This document shows positions 10,146-22,384 of a stretch of DNA of 64,000 nucleotides, in pieces (within the stretch, counting starts at the first letter, position 1; every line of letters starts with the position of its first letter). The stretch comes from Sphaerisporangium sp040649355 (GTDB taxonomy: Bacteria; Actinomycetota; Actinomycetes; Streptosporangiales; Streptosporangiaceae). Below the pieces are notes generated by a model. It saw only the letters and a program-made list of their open reading frames with translations, was not told the origin of the DNA and did not search any database. The translations under genes and the position numbers were made by a program. The stretch spans positions 62,001 through 126,000 of the forward strand of contig NZ_JBICTU010000001.1 in assembly GCF_043197795.1 (NCBI RefSeq), written 5' to 3'.

Positions 10146-10607
10146 ATGCGGATGATGACGGCGACACTGGCGACCGGATCCCTGCTACTGAGCCTGGGCT
10201 GCGGCAACGCTCCGAGCGCCACGACCACGAGCCCTGTGCCCGAACCCCCCGTCGCGTCGAGCGTCGGCTCGGCCAGTGCCGGGACCACGCCGGCCAGCGG
10301 CCCCTCCCCCACGAAGCCGAAAGGCCACACGATCAAGCCGCACAAGGTGCGGTGGCTGAAGGCGACCCCCTCGCGCGACGGCCGAAAGCTCAAGATCATC
10401 TGGTGGTCGGGCGTCGAGCCGTGCAACGTGCTCGACCACGTGAAGGTCAGGGAGACCGCCAAGACCGTGACCGTCACCCTGTACGAGGGGCAGGCCCGCC
10501 GGTCGCCGGACGTGGCGTGCATCGAGATCGCCATCCAGAAGACGACGACCGTCAAGCTCAAGGCGCCCCTCGGCAACCGCAAGGTGATCGACGGCGCTCG
10601 CCACTGA
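10146..10607 (+). CDS. Small lipoprotein of unknown function
   Basis: A 153-residue protein with a short signal peptide and a lipobox (SLGCGN) near residue 19, followed by a Pro/Ser/Thr-rich linker to about residue 60. The folded part is basic and contains two Cys (VEPCNVL and DVACIEI) that could form a disulfide. I do not recognise the family. The tail KAPLGNRKVIDG resembles the end of several small actinobacterial lipoproteins. No clear ribosome site is visible, and an ATG two codons later is an alternative. It stands alone between a terminator and the dnaK promoter region. Confidence 0.7.
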   Translation: MRMMTATLATGSLLLSLGCGNAPSATTTSPVPEPPVASSVGSASAGTTPASGPSPTKPKGHTIKPHKVRWLKATPSRDGRKLKIIWWSGVEPCNVLDHVKVRETAKTVTVTLYEGQARRSPDVACIEIAIQKTTTVKLKAPLGNRKVIDGARH

Positions 10608-10689
10608 GCCACTGGGGCCCTGGCGATGCTCGTCACTGAGTCACTGAGTCACTGAGTCACTGAGTCACTGAGCCGCTGGGGCCCTGGCG
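10608..10689. repeat. Five perfect tandem TCACTGAG octamers flanked by an 18-bp direct repeat
   Basis: TCACTGAG is repeated five times without change from 10633 to 10672. The array is bracketed by GCCRCTGGGGCCCTGGCG at 10608-10625 and 10672-10689, which differ by one base. Each flank contains GGGGCCC. The structure lies just after the lipoprotein stop and ahead of the dnaK regulatory region. Simple slippage could explain the octamers. Confidence 0.85.
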
Positions 10690-10843
10690 GCGCCCCGGCG
10701 CTAAACCACTGCGGTCGTGAGAGTCGCGCCACCTGCGCTTTTGCTGGAACTCGGGATGAGTGCCGCCCGTTTTCCAGGTATTTACGAGAGATCGACCATC
10801 TTTCTTGCCCCTGGATCCACGGAATGCTTCCGGCGCACGTAGG

Positions 10844-10916
10844 GTTGAGCCGGTTAGACTCAAGTCGCTTGACAAACAGCCGAGCGGGGTCCAGCATTGA
10901 GTCATACAGACTCAAC
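10844..10916 (+). promoter_or_regulatory. dnaK promoter with two HspR (HAIR) operators
   Basis: Two matches to the HAIR consensus CTTGAGT-N7-ACTCAAG are visible. The first is GTTGAGC-N7-ACTCAAG at 10844-10864 and the second ATTGAGT-N7-ACTCAAC at 10896-10916. A perfect -35 hexamer TTGACA lies between them at 10869-10874, so bound HspR would cover both sides of the promoter. The dnaK start follows 21 bp after the second site. Repression by HspR with DnaK as co-repressor is established for this operon in Streptomyces and mycobacteria. Its operation here is inferred from the sites plus hspR in the same operon. Confidence 0.9.
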
Positions 10917-10937
10917 TTTGACTACAAGGACGTACTC

Positions 10938-12817
<1,880 letters not shown>

Positions 12818-12821
<4 letters not shown>

Positions 12822-13483
12822 CGTCCCCAACCTCTGGGAGCGAGCACGAAGGCCTGGTGATCCGCGACAACCGGCGCATCGACCCCGAGACCGGGGAGGT
12901 GCGTGAGGGGGCGGGCAAGACGACCGGCAAGTCGTCGCCCGCCGCCCCGGCCGAGGCGCCCAAGCCGGACGACGGTCTGGCCGCCGACCTGACCGCGCAA
13001 CTCGCCGAGCGCACGGCCGACCTCCAGCGGCTCCAGGCCGAGTACTCCAACTACCGCAAGCGCGTCGAGCGCGACCGGGTCGTCGTCCGCGAGCAGGCGG
13101 TCGCCAACGTGCTGACCGAGCTGCTCCCGGTGCTCGACGACATCGGCAGGGCGCGCGACCACGGCGAGCTCACCGGCGGGTTCGCGAAGGTGAGCGAGGC
13201 GCTGGAGAGCTCGGTGGGCAAGCTGGGCCTCACGACCTTCGGCACCAAGGGCGACGCGTTCGACCCGACCGTGCACGAGGCGCTGATGCACAGCTACTCC
13301 TCCGAGGTCACCGAACCCACCTGCGTCGAGATCCTCCAGCCCGGCTACCAGATCGGTGATCGGATCCTGCGCCCGGCGCGGGTCGCCGTCGCCGAGCCCG
13401 AGGCGCCGGCGGCCGGCTCGGAGCGGTCCGAGCCGGGGGCGGGCGAGGCGGGGGAAGCCGCGGCCGACCCCGAGGACAATTGA
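12818..13483 (+). CDS. grpE: Nucleotide exchange factor GrpE
   Basis: The 221-residue GrpE protein releases ADP from DnaK. It has an N-terminal disordered segment, a long helix (LQRLQAEYSNYRKRVERDR near residue 68) and a C-terminal beta domain with PTVHEALMH and GYQIGDRILRPARV. The GTG start overlaps the dnaK stop by four bases, which implies coupled translation. The last 25 residues are an acidic/Ala-rich tail found in many actinobacterial GrpE proteins. Confidence 0.97.
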
Positions 13484-13518
13484 GCGACTACCCCTTTGGC
13501 TCGCGAAGGAAGCGATAG

Positions 13519-14703
13519 ATGAGCACCAAGGACTACCTGGAAAAGGACTATTACGCGGTCCTTGGTGTGTCGAAGACCGCCACCGCCGAAGAGATCAAGA
13601 AGGCGTACCGGAGACTTGCCAGGAAGTACCACCCGGACGCCAACCAGGGCAACACCGAGACCGAGGCCATGTTCAAGCAGGTCTCGGAGGCCTATGACGT
13701 CCTGTCCGACACCAAGCGCCGCAAGGAGTACGACGAGGCGCGCGCGTTGTTCGGGTCGGGTCTCGGCGGGTACGCGGGGGGCGGCGCCCCCCGCGGCGGT
13801 GGCGGTTTCCCGTTCGAGTTCGGCGACCTCTTCGGAGGCACCGCGCAGAGCGGAGGAACGGGCGAGCGCATCGGCGACCTGTTCGGCGGGCTGTTCAACC
13901 GTGGCGGGCGCCCCAACTCCACGACCGCGACCAGCCGTCCCCGCCGTGGGCAGGACATCGAGTCCGAGGTCACCCTGTCCTTCACCGAGGCGGTCGACGG
14001 CACCACGGTGGCCCTCCGGCTGACCAGCTCATCGGCCTGCACTGCCTGCCACGGCACGGGCGCCAAGGCCGGCACGACCCCGAGGGTCTGCCCGACCTGT
14101 GAGGGCACCGGAGCGGCCAGCCGCAACCTCGGCAACTTCGCCTTCTCCGAGCCGTGCCGCGACTGCAAGGGCCGAGGGCTGCTCGTCGACGATCCCTGCC
14201 CGGTGTGCGAGGGCAGCGGGCGCGGCAAGAGCACCCGCACGCTCCAGGCCCGCATCCCCGCCGGGGTGGCCGACGGCCAGCGCATCCGGCTCAAGGCCAA
14301 GGGCGCGCCCGGCGAGAACGGCGGGCCCGCCGGCGACCTGTACGTCCAGATCCACGTGAAACCACACACGATCTTCGGCCGCTCGGGCGACAACCTCACC
14401 ATCACCGTGCCGGTGACCTTCACTGAGGCGGCTCTCGGCGCCGAGATCAGGGTACCGATCCTGCAGGGCCTGCCCGTGACGCTGAGGATCCCCGAAGGCA
14501 CGCCCAACGGCCGCACATTCCGCGTGCGCGGCCGGGGTGTCACCCGCAAAGACGGCACCAAGGGTGATCTGCTCGTCACCGTGGAAGTGGCGGTGCCCCA
14601 GCACCTCGACGACAAGGAAAGGTCCGCCCTGGAGGAGTTCCGGTCGGTCTCCGACTCGGCAGACCCCCGGGCCGACCTGCTCAAACAGGCGAGTAGCGAG
14701 TAG
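13519..14703 (+). CDS. dnaJ: Chaperone DnaJ (Hsp40)
   Basis: This 394-residue type I J-protein has a J domain with the HPD motif (RKYHPDAN near residue 39) and a Gly/Phe-rich stretch at about residues 75-130. It has four zinc-binding CxxCxGxG motifs (CTACHGTG, CPTCEGTG, CRDCKGRG, CPVCEGSG) and a C-terminal substrate-binding domain. It delivers unfolded clients to DnaK and stimulates its ATPase. A purine-rich ribosome site lies before the ATG. It is 35 bp after grpE and 20 bp before hspR in the same operon. Confidence 0.97.
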   Translation: MSTKDYLEKDYYAVLGVSKTATAEEIKKAYRRLARKYHPDANQGNTETEAMFKQVSEAYDVLSDTKRRKEYDEARALFGSGLGGYAGGGAPRGGGGFPFEFGDLFGGTAQSGGTGERIGDLFGGLFNRGGRPNSTTATSRPRRGQDIESEVTLSFTEAVDGTTVALRLTSSSACTACHGTGAKAGTTPRVCPTCEGTGAASRNLGNFAFSEPCRDCKGRGLLVDDPCPVCEGSGRGKSTRTLQARIPAGVADGQRIRLKAKGAPGENGGPAGDLYVQIHVKPHTIFGRSGDNLTITVPVTFTEAALGAEIRVPILQGLPVTLRIPEGTPNGRTFRVRGRGVTRKDGTKGDLLVTVEVAVPQHLDDKERSALEEFRSVSDSADPRADLLKQASSE

Positions 14704-14723
14704 CCCGAAGGGAGGCGACGCCG

Positions 14724-15071
14724 ATGGACGCCAACTACTTCGACCTGTCCGACGACACTCCCGTGTACGTCATCTCGGTCGCCGCCCAGCTTTCCGGGCT
14801 GCACCCGCAGACACTCCGGCAGTACGACCGTCTCGGTCTGGTCAGCCCGGGCCGTACGGCCGGCCGGGGCCGGCTCTACTCCACACGCGACATCGTGATG
14901 CTGCGCGAGGTCCAGCGGCTCTCCCAGGAGGAGGGCATCAACCTGGCCGGCATCAAGCGCATCCTGGTCCTGGAGACCGAGAACCTCCGCATGCGCGAGG
15001 AGATCAGCCGCCTCCGGGGCGAGATGGCGATGATCCGAGCACTGATCCAGTACCAGCTCCCGCCCGCGTGA
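14724..15071 (+). CDS. hspR: Heat-shock repressor HspR (MerR family)
   Basis: A 115-residue DNA-binding protein. The winged-helix region reads YVISVAAQLSGLHPQTLRQY and RGRLYSTRDIVMLREVQ, followed by a coiled-coil helix, as in HspR. It represses its own operon by binding the HAIR sites at 10844-10916, with DnaK as co-repressor in related bacteria. The ATG follows GGGAGG by a normal distance. It is the last gene of the classical dnaK-grpE-dnaJ-hspR operon, and clpB follows after 127 bp. Confidence 0.97.
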   Translation: MDANYFDLSDDTPVYVISVAAQLSGLHPQTLRQYDRLGLVSPGRTAGRGRLYSTRDIVMLREVQRLSQEEGINLAGIKRILVLETENLRMREEISRLRGEMAMIRALIQYQLPPA

Positions 15072-15198
15072 GGGCATCCACGCCGAGTTCCCGGGCGCGA
15101 CCCGCACCGGGGTCTGCGGCGCACATATAGCGAAGCGGCGCGGCACCGCCGGCCCGGCGAGCGTCCGGCCGGCCGCCATGCGAGAAAGGCGAGGAACC

Positions 15199-17778
<2,580 letters not shown>

Positions 17779-17835
17779 GGAATTCACCAGCATTGGGTTA
17801 ACGACCCGCCGACGATCAGCCTCCCTGGCTACGTT

Positions 17836-17855
17836 CAGTGCTCGTCAAAGCACTG
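17836..17855 (+). promoter_or_regulatory. Inverted repeat before the secreted-protein gene
   Basis: CAGTGCT (17836-17842) and AGCACTG (17849-17855) form a perfect 7-bp inverted repeat with a 6-base spacer, 20 bp before the ATG. It directly follows TACGTT (17830-17835), a possible -10 element, so it could be an operator at the transcription start or a leader hairpin. Confidence 0.45.
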
Positions 17856-17875
17856 GAAGTAGTCAGGGAGTCTTC

Positions 17876-18610
17876 ATGCGTACGTCACTCAGTATCCGGG
17901 GAGTTCTCGCGGTGGCCGCGGTCACGGCGGGCGCCGGCTGGCTAGGCATGGGCAGCGCGCTCGCCGCGACGCCCGCCGAGACCCGCCCGCACACCACGTC
18001 GACGGCGGCCGACGTCGCGCCGAACTCCGTCAACGGGCTCAGGCTGCCGTCGCTGCGCGTGTCGGGCCGCGACGGCTACGGCTACCGCGACGGAGGCGAC
18101 CTGCTCGTCGGTATCGAGCAGATCGGGCGGTCGTCCGGCATGCCCACCCGCACCACCACGGTGGTCGGGCTGACCGATCTCCCCGCCATCGTGCGGAGCA
18201 CCGGCATCCCCCGTGCCCTGAGGGGACAGAACGTCTACGACGCGACCCGCGGCGGGGGCCTGTCGCACGTGCTCCGGCGCGAGGACCCGCCCGTCCCGGG
18301 CGAGGAGGCCGGGCTGGACACGCCGGCGGTGGACCCCGAGCAGAGCCTGGACGTCACCCAGGGCCTGGACCCCGAGCAGAGCCTGGGATCCGCGACGGGC
18401 GCGGACGCCACACAGGGCCTGGACGCCACGGGCCTGAACGCCGCGCCAGGCCTGGACGCCCCGCAGGGAACGGGCCCCGCGCCGGCGATCTTCGTACTGC
18501 CCGTCGAGCCCCAGACCCCCGCCATCGTGCGCCCGGGCGCCGACGGCACCGTGGTCACCGCCGAGATCCCCTCACTCGGCACGTCCCTCAGGGATCTCCG
18601 AGTCCGCTGA
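17876..18610 (+). CDS. Secreted hypothetical protein with degenerate Leu-Asp/Gln repeats
   Basis: A 244-residue protein with a Sec signal peptide (hydrophobic core VLAVAAVTAGAGWLGMG, Ala-rich cleavage zone near residue 34). The middle is unremarkable. Residues about 145-200 contain a low-complexity repeat with variations of LDPEQSL, LDATQG and GLDAPQG. I recognise no domain. It has its own leader after clpB with an inverted repeat, and a GGGAG ribosome site before the ATG. It is followed by a hairpin. It is probably a cell-surface or extracellular protein of one lineage. Confidence 0.75.
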   Translation: MRTSLSIRGVLAVAAVTAGAGWLGMGSALAATPAETRPHTTSTAADVAPNSVNGLRLPSLRVSGRDGYGYRDGGDLLVGIEQIGRSSGMPTRTTTVVGLTDLPAIVRSTGIPRALRGQNVYDATRGGGLSHVLRREDPPVPGEEAGLDTPAVDPEQSLDVTQGLDPEQSLGSATGADATQGLDATGLNAAPGLDAPQGTGPAPAIFVLPVEPQTPAIVRPGADGTVVTAEIPSLGTSLRDLRVR

Positions 18611-18639
18611 CGAGCACGCCCGAGGGCGGCCACCAGCGC

Positions 18640-18677
18640 CGTGCGGGCCGTGGCACTTGGGGGTCACGGCCCGTACG
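18640..18677 (+). terminator. Hairpin after the secreted-protein gene
   Basis: Arms 18640-18652 and 18665-18677 pair over 13 bp with a single mismatch and a 12-base loop, 30 bp after the stop codon at 18610. Confidence 0.6.
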
Positions 18678-18724
18678 GCCCCTCACGCGACCCGGCCCGT
18701 ACGGCACATCACGTGGGGGCGCGG

Positions 18725-18799
18725 CCCAGAACAAGACAGCCCAGAACAAGACGACCCAGCACCAGACGACCGGGCACCAGAGGGCTCAGCACGAGACGT
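18725..18799. repeat. Five imperfect tandem 15-bp units at the 3' end of the TPR gene
   Basis: Units starting at 18725, 18740, 18755, 18770 and 18785 follow the pattern CCCAGMACMAGACGA. The first two are nearly identical and the array decays towards the gene. The last unit overlaps the TPR-protein stop codon on the minus strand. A 15-bp period keeps the reading frame, so read-through would add five-residue repeats. Confidence 0.75.
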
Positions 18800-19328
18800 C
18801 GAGGAGCGCGTCGATGTCGTCCTCGGGGAGGCCGAGGTCGACACGGATGCGGTAGCGCGTGCGCAGGAGCGCCTCACGCGTGCCGCCGCTCGTGCCGTCG
18901 CCCGCGAGGACTCCCTGGGTGGCCCACTCGTGCGCCCCGTCGAGGTCGCCGTAGGCCAGCAGGGTCTCGGCGACGTTCAGTGCGGTGCCGGGGTCCACCG
19001 GCCCGTCCGCCTTGATCGAGGCGACCAGCTCCTGGGCCTCGTCGGGGCGGTCGAGCTCGAACAGGGTGTCGGCGATGCCGGCCCGGGGGTCGACGCTCAC
19101 CTCACCCCCGTCGTCCAGCGCCCGCTGGAAGCATTCGAGAGCTCTCGCCGGCTGGCCCGCCTGCCGCCACTCCTCGGCGGCCAGCACCAGGATCGCGGCA
19201 CGGGACACCTCACCGGACGCGTAGCCGCGCGCCAGATCGTCGAGCCTCCCGGCGAGAGCCCCGTGATCATCGTGCAGGAGCGCCTGTTCGAGCAGCCGAT
19301 CAAGCTGCCCACGTGTCACATGTGCCAC
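18786..19328 (-). CDS. TPR-like hypothetical protein
   Basis: A 180-residue soluble protein composed of helical pairs that resemble tetratricopeptide repeats. Examples are EEWRQAGQPARALECFQRAL, DTLFELDRPDEAQELV and ETLLAYGDLDGAHEWA. These carry the usual small residue and Ala spacing. Such proteins act as scaffolds, and no partner can be named. The ATG start follows an AT-richer divergent spacer shared with the gene at 19489. The 3' end runs into a 15-bp tandem repeat. There is no signal peptide. Confidence 0.8.
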   Translation of the reverse strand: MAHVTRGQLDRLLEQALLHDDHGALAGRLDDLARGYASGEVSRAAILVLAAEEWRQAGQPARALECFQRALDDGGEVSVDPRAGIADTLFELDRPDEAQELVASIKADGPVDPGTALNVAETLLAYGDLDGAHEWATQGVLAGDGTSGGTREALLRTRYRIRVDLGLPEDDIDALLDVSC

Positions 19329-19488
19329 AAGACGAGATTACCGAGCGCCGCTCAACTATGCGCGGACAACAGCAGGCATTGCTCCAGTACTGATTCGCAC
19401 ATGTTTGACTACGCTCCGCGTGTCGACCGAGGCGAGCGGGCATATTTGCTCCGCCTGGAAGGTCACAAACGCCGTTCGAGGAGCTGCG

Positions 19489-19851
19489 ATGGACATGTCC
19501 TGGCAGACGACCTTCGCCCTCGCCTGCGCCGCCGTGTTCGCCGCGATCGTCCCGGGAACCCTCGGATACACCAGCGCCCGGCTGGAGACCGCCGCCCAGC
19601 AGCGCCAGGAGCTCGTCCGGTTACGCGCTGAGCTCCAGACGGCCCGGCAGGCCGTCCAGCAGGTGTCCACGCCCTGCAAGGCGCAGGCCAGGAGCGGCGA
19701 CTCGACGGCGACCGGCCCCTCCGACGACCAGGCGGTCCCCGCCCCGGGCCACCCGCAGGCGAAGTCGGACACCTCCGTGGACCCGCCCGCCGACGCGCCG
19801 GGCACGGACCCGGAGCTCGATCCGGGTCTCGGCCCAAGGGGTCAGGAGTAG
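19489..19851 (+). CDS. Small membrane-anchored coiled-coil protein
   Basis: A 120-residue protein with one N-terminal membrane segment (TFALACAAVFAAIVPGTLGY, residues 6-25). A short amphipathic helix rich in Gln, Glu and Arg follows to about residue 55, then an Asp/Pro/Ser-rich tail. The ATG is chosen because GAGGAG (19478-19483) lies just before it. The fold resembles small actinobacterial membrane proteins of unknown role. Its 3' end overlaps the convergent hydrolase gene by ten bases. Confidence 0.7.
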   Translation: MDMSWQTTFALACAAVFAAIVPGTLGYTSARLETAAQQRQELVRLRAELQTARQAVQQVSTPCKAQARSGDSTATGPSDDQAVPAPGHPQAKSDTSVDPPADAPGTDPELDPGLGPRGQE

Positions 19852-20684
19852 CCGCGGAGGACCTCGCGCAGCCGTACGGCGAAGGCCTTCGGATGGGTCG
19901 TGGGCCCGTTGTGCCCGCCGGGGAACTCCGCCACCCCGGTCCCGAGGTGGCGTGCCAGCTCCTGGACGCACTGGAAGTCGAAGAACCCCCGCGACGTCGT
20001 ACGTCCCGCCGCGGGCACGACGCGGACCTGTGCCGCCTTCAGCGCGGCGAGGTCCGCGACGTCCACCTCGCAGCGGCGCATCGCGGGGATGTCGTACGTG
20101 AAGAAGAACTTCATGTCGGCGATGCGCTGCCTGGAGAGCGGCGGAGGCAGCTCGACGTCGGGCTCCCTCCCTTCGGAGCCGGAGCCGGTGATCTCCGCCA
20201 GCTTCTTGAACGCGGCGCCCCAGCCCTCACCGCGGAAGGTCTCCTCCAGTTCGTCGAGGACGCGTTCCGTGCCGGCCCGCGCGGGCTCGGGCAGGAGCCG
20301 GACCGCGGGAGGCTCGTGGGCGACCAGCGTGCCGATCTGGTGCGGGTGGCGTGCGGTCAGCGTGAGCCCGACGAGGCCGCCGAAGCTGGAGCCGAACACG
20401 ATCGCGGGCTCGGCGGTCAGCGCGGCCAGCAGGCGATGGGCGTCGTCGGCGTGCGTCTCCATCGTCAGCGGGCCCGCCGGATCGTCGGGCGTGCTCCGTG
20501 ACAGGCCCCGGCGGTCGTAGGTCACCACCGTGTAGTCGGCGGCGAGCCGCGTGACCAGACCGCCCGTGCGCCCGGCGTCGCCCTCCCCGCCCTGCGACAC
20601 GAGCAGGAGCGGCCCCGACCCGTGTACCTCGTAGTAGATACGGGCACCGGGCACGGCCAGCATGTCGCTCTCGACGAAGCTCAT
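19842..20684 (-). CDS. Alpha/beta hydrolase
   Basis: A 280-residue cytoplasmic hydrolase. The nucleophile elbow is GSSFGG near residue 92, the oxyanion strand LLLVSQGGEGDAG is near residue 25, and the catalytic His is in GGHNGPTTHP close to the C-terminus. Substrate unknown. The ATG at 20684 has a GGGGAGG ribosome site (reads on the minus strand), and the longer frame adds unrelated residues. It is the last gene of the SDR-TetR-hydrolase group, 98 bp after the regulator, so it may share that regulation. Confidence 0.88.
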   Translation of the reverse strand: MSFVESDMLAVPGARIYYEVHGSGPLLLVSQGGEGDAGRTGGLVTRLAADYTVVTYDRRGLSRSTPDDPAGPLTMETHADDAHRLLAALTAEPAIVFGSSFGGLVGLTLTARHPHQIGTLVAHEPPAVRLLPEPARAGTERVLDELEETFRGEGWGAAFKKLAEITGSGSEGREPDVELPPPLSRQRIADMKFFFTYDIPAMRRCEVDVADLAALKAAQVRVVPAAGRTTSRGFFDFQCVQELARHLGTGVAEFPGGHNGPTTHPKAFAVRLREVLRGYS

Positions 20685-20782
20685 CGGTCTCCTCCCCTGC
20701 GGGGGGATACCCACCCTCAGCCGTGCCTGCCCTCCCGCCACTCACCGACCACCGCCGCCGCGCCGGCGACGGTCCCCGTTGT

Positions 20783-21448
20783 TCAGGCCGAGCGCGCGCC
20801 CCGCCTGAGCTGGCTGGAAAGGTATTCGCGGATCAGGCGCTTGGCCTCCTCGATGAGAGGGGGCCAGCCCATCGGGTCGCGGCGGAACGCCAGCGCGAGC
20901 ACCGCGCCACCGGCCTCGACGGCGACCGTGAGGCTCAGGTCGAGCTCCTCGCTGTCGGCCATGCCGAACTCCGCGAGGAGCAGGCCGCGGAGCCGCCCGG
21001 CGATCACGGTGTTGTTCTCGGAGACCGAGTCGAGGAGGTTGAGGTCGACGGCGTCGCCGAAGCGGAGCGAACGGAAACCTGGAACGGTCCTGTGCATGTC
21101 GACGTACTCGCCGATGATGGCGTCGACCGCGTGCCACCAGCCGGGATAGTCCTCGGTCATGAAGCGCCTGCCGACGCGGGCGATGAACAGCTCCACGTTG
21201 CGCTGGGTGAGCGCCTGGGTGATCGCCCGCTTGTCGGGGAAGAACTGGTACACCGAGCCGATCGCGACGTCGGCCCGCTCGGCTATGCGCGTGGTCGAGA
21301 GGGCCTCGTAGCCGATCTCGTCGAGCAGCTCGGCACAGGCGTCGAGCATGCGTTCGACACGCCGCGCACTACGGCGTTGGGACGGTTTACGACGCAGCGG
21401 GGCCTGTTCGTCGCAATGATCAGCGGGCGGGCCGGACACAGAATTCAT
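20783..21448 (-). CDS. TetR-family transcriptional regulator
   Basis: A 221-residue regulator. The helix-turn-helix lies at about residues 30-75 (ALSTTRIAERADVAIGSVYQFFPDK), the family consensus. The C-terminal ligand domain ends in an Arg-rich tail. The ATG at 21448 is the first Met before the HTH; the long upstream frame is the SDR gene in another register. It lies 23 bp after the SDR gene on the same strand. The perfect palindrome at 22343-22359 before the SDR is a likely binding site, so it probably controls its own operon. Confidence 0.93.
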   Translation of the reverse strand: MNSVSGPPADHCDEQAPLRRKPSQRRSARRVERMLDACAELLDEIGYEALSTTRIAERADVAIGSVYQFFPDKRAITQALTQRNVELFIARVGRRFMTEDYPGWWHAVDAIIGEYVDMHRTVPGFRSLRFGDAVDLNLLDSVSENNTVIAGRLRGLLLAEFGMADSEELDLSLTVAVEAGGAVLALAFRRDPMGWPPLIEEAKRLIREYLSSQLRRGARSA

Positions 21449-21471
21449 ATTGCCTCTTCCAGGTCCAGCGG

Positions 21472-22314
21472 TCAGTCCTTCCCGGCCAGTCGTCCTATAT
21501 CGGAAGCCGCAATTCGGGCGAGCCCCCGCATCAGCCCCGGGGACAGGCGCGACAGCGCGTACCCTATCTTGCCCTCGGCGTTCACCGGGACCACCGCGGT
21601 GTTGTGGTGAACGGCCCGCAGGATGTGCGCGGCGACCCGCTCCGGCGGGTACCCGCGCTTCCGGAGCGCCCGCTCGCTCAGCGACCGGTCTCCCCCTCGG
21701 TACGTCGCGTTGCCGGCGATCGCGGTGGAGATGAACCCGGGGCAGATCACGCTCACGCCGATGCCCTTGCCCGCCAGCTCGGCGCGCAGGCAGTCGCTGA
21801 GCATCTTCACGGCGGCCTTGGACGTCGAGTACGCGGGCAGCAGCCGCGACGGCGCGAAGGCGGCGAGCGAGGCGATGTTGACGATGTGCCCGCCCTCGCC
21901 TCGCTCGACCATCTGCCGCCCGAACAGGCGGCATCCGTGGATGACGCCCCAGAGGTTGACGCCGATGGTCTGTTCCCAGTCGGCCAGCTCGTGGTCCAGG
22001 AAGGGGCCGGCCACGGCGATACCGGCGTTGTTGACCACGATGTCCGGGGTGCCGTGCTCGTCCCGCACGGCCGTGGCGAACCGTTCCATCTCGTCCGCGC
22101 GGGAGACGTCGACCTGGTAGGCGTGGGCGGTTCCGTAGAGGCGCCCGATCTCGCCGGCCGTACGGCGGGCGGCGTCGAGGTCGAGGTCCGCGCAGACCAC
22201 CTCGGCGCCGTGGGACGCGAAGGCCCGTGCCGTGGCCCTGCCGATGCCGCTTCCCGCTCCGGTGACGACCACGAGCCGCTGGTCGTACGGCTTGCGCCTC
22301 TCAGTGACCCGCAT
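21472..22314 (-). CDS. Short-chain dehydrogenase/reductase
   Basis: A 280-residue oxidoreductase with the cofactor motif TGAGSGIG near residue 18, NNAG near residue 93, catalytic Ser in NIASLAAF and the YSTSK motif near residue 155. The extended C-terminus (ERVAAHILRAVHHNTAVV) resembles SDRs acting on long-chain or steroid-like substrates. Asp at the end of the second strand (CADLDL) suggests NAD rather than NADP. I chose the ATG at 22314, which has a GGAG site before it. The longer frame starts with TTG inside the palindromic operator candidate. Confidence 0.92.
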   Translation of the reverse strand: MRVTERRKPYDQRLVVVTGAGSGIGRATARAFASHGAEVVCADLDLDAARRTAGEIGRLYGTAHAYQVDVSRADEMERFATAVRDEHGTPDIVVNNAGIAVAGPFLDHELADWEQTIGVNLWGVIHGCRLFGRQMVERGEGGHIVNIASLAAFAPSRLLPAYSTSKAAVKMLSDCLRAELAGKGIGVSVICPGFISTAIAGNATYRGGDRSLSERALRKRGYPPERVAAHILRAVHHNTAVVPVNAEGKIGYALSRLSPGLMRGLARIAASDIGRLAGKD

Positions 22315-22342
22315 ACGCCCCACTCCACACCCTGGAAGGCTG

Positions 22343-22359
22343 TTGGACAAGATGTCCAA
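22343..22359. promoter_or_regulatory. Perfect palindrome TTGGACA-N3-TGTCCAA, candidate TetR operator
   Basis: Seven-base arms match perfectly around a three-base centre. The site lies 28 bp upstream of the SDR start and 25 bp after the CapA stop, where a promoter for SDR-TetR-hydrolase would lie. TetR regulators usually bind such palindromes near their own promoter. Binding is inferred. Confidence 0.65.
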
Positions 22360-22384
22360 AGCTAGGACGTGAAGAAAGCCTTCC

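Noticed and set aside
18657..19631. 324-codon plus-strand frame across the TPR gene and the 15-bp repeat
   Set aside because: It is the antisense of the TPR protein and its start lies in a terminator-like hairpin.
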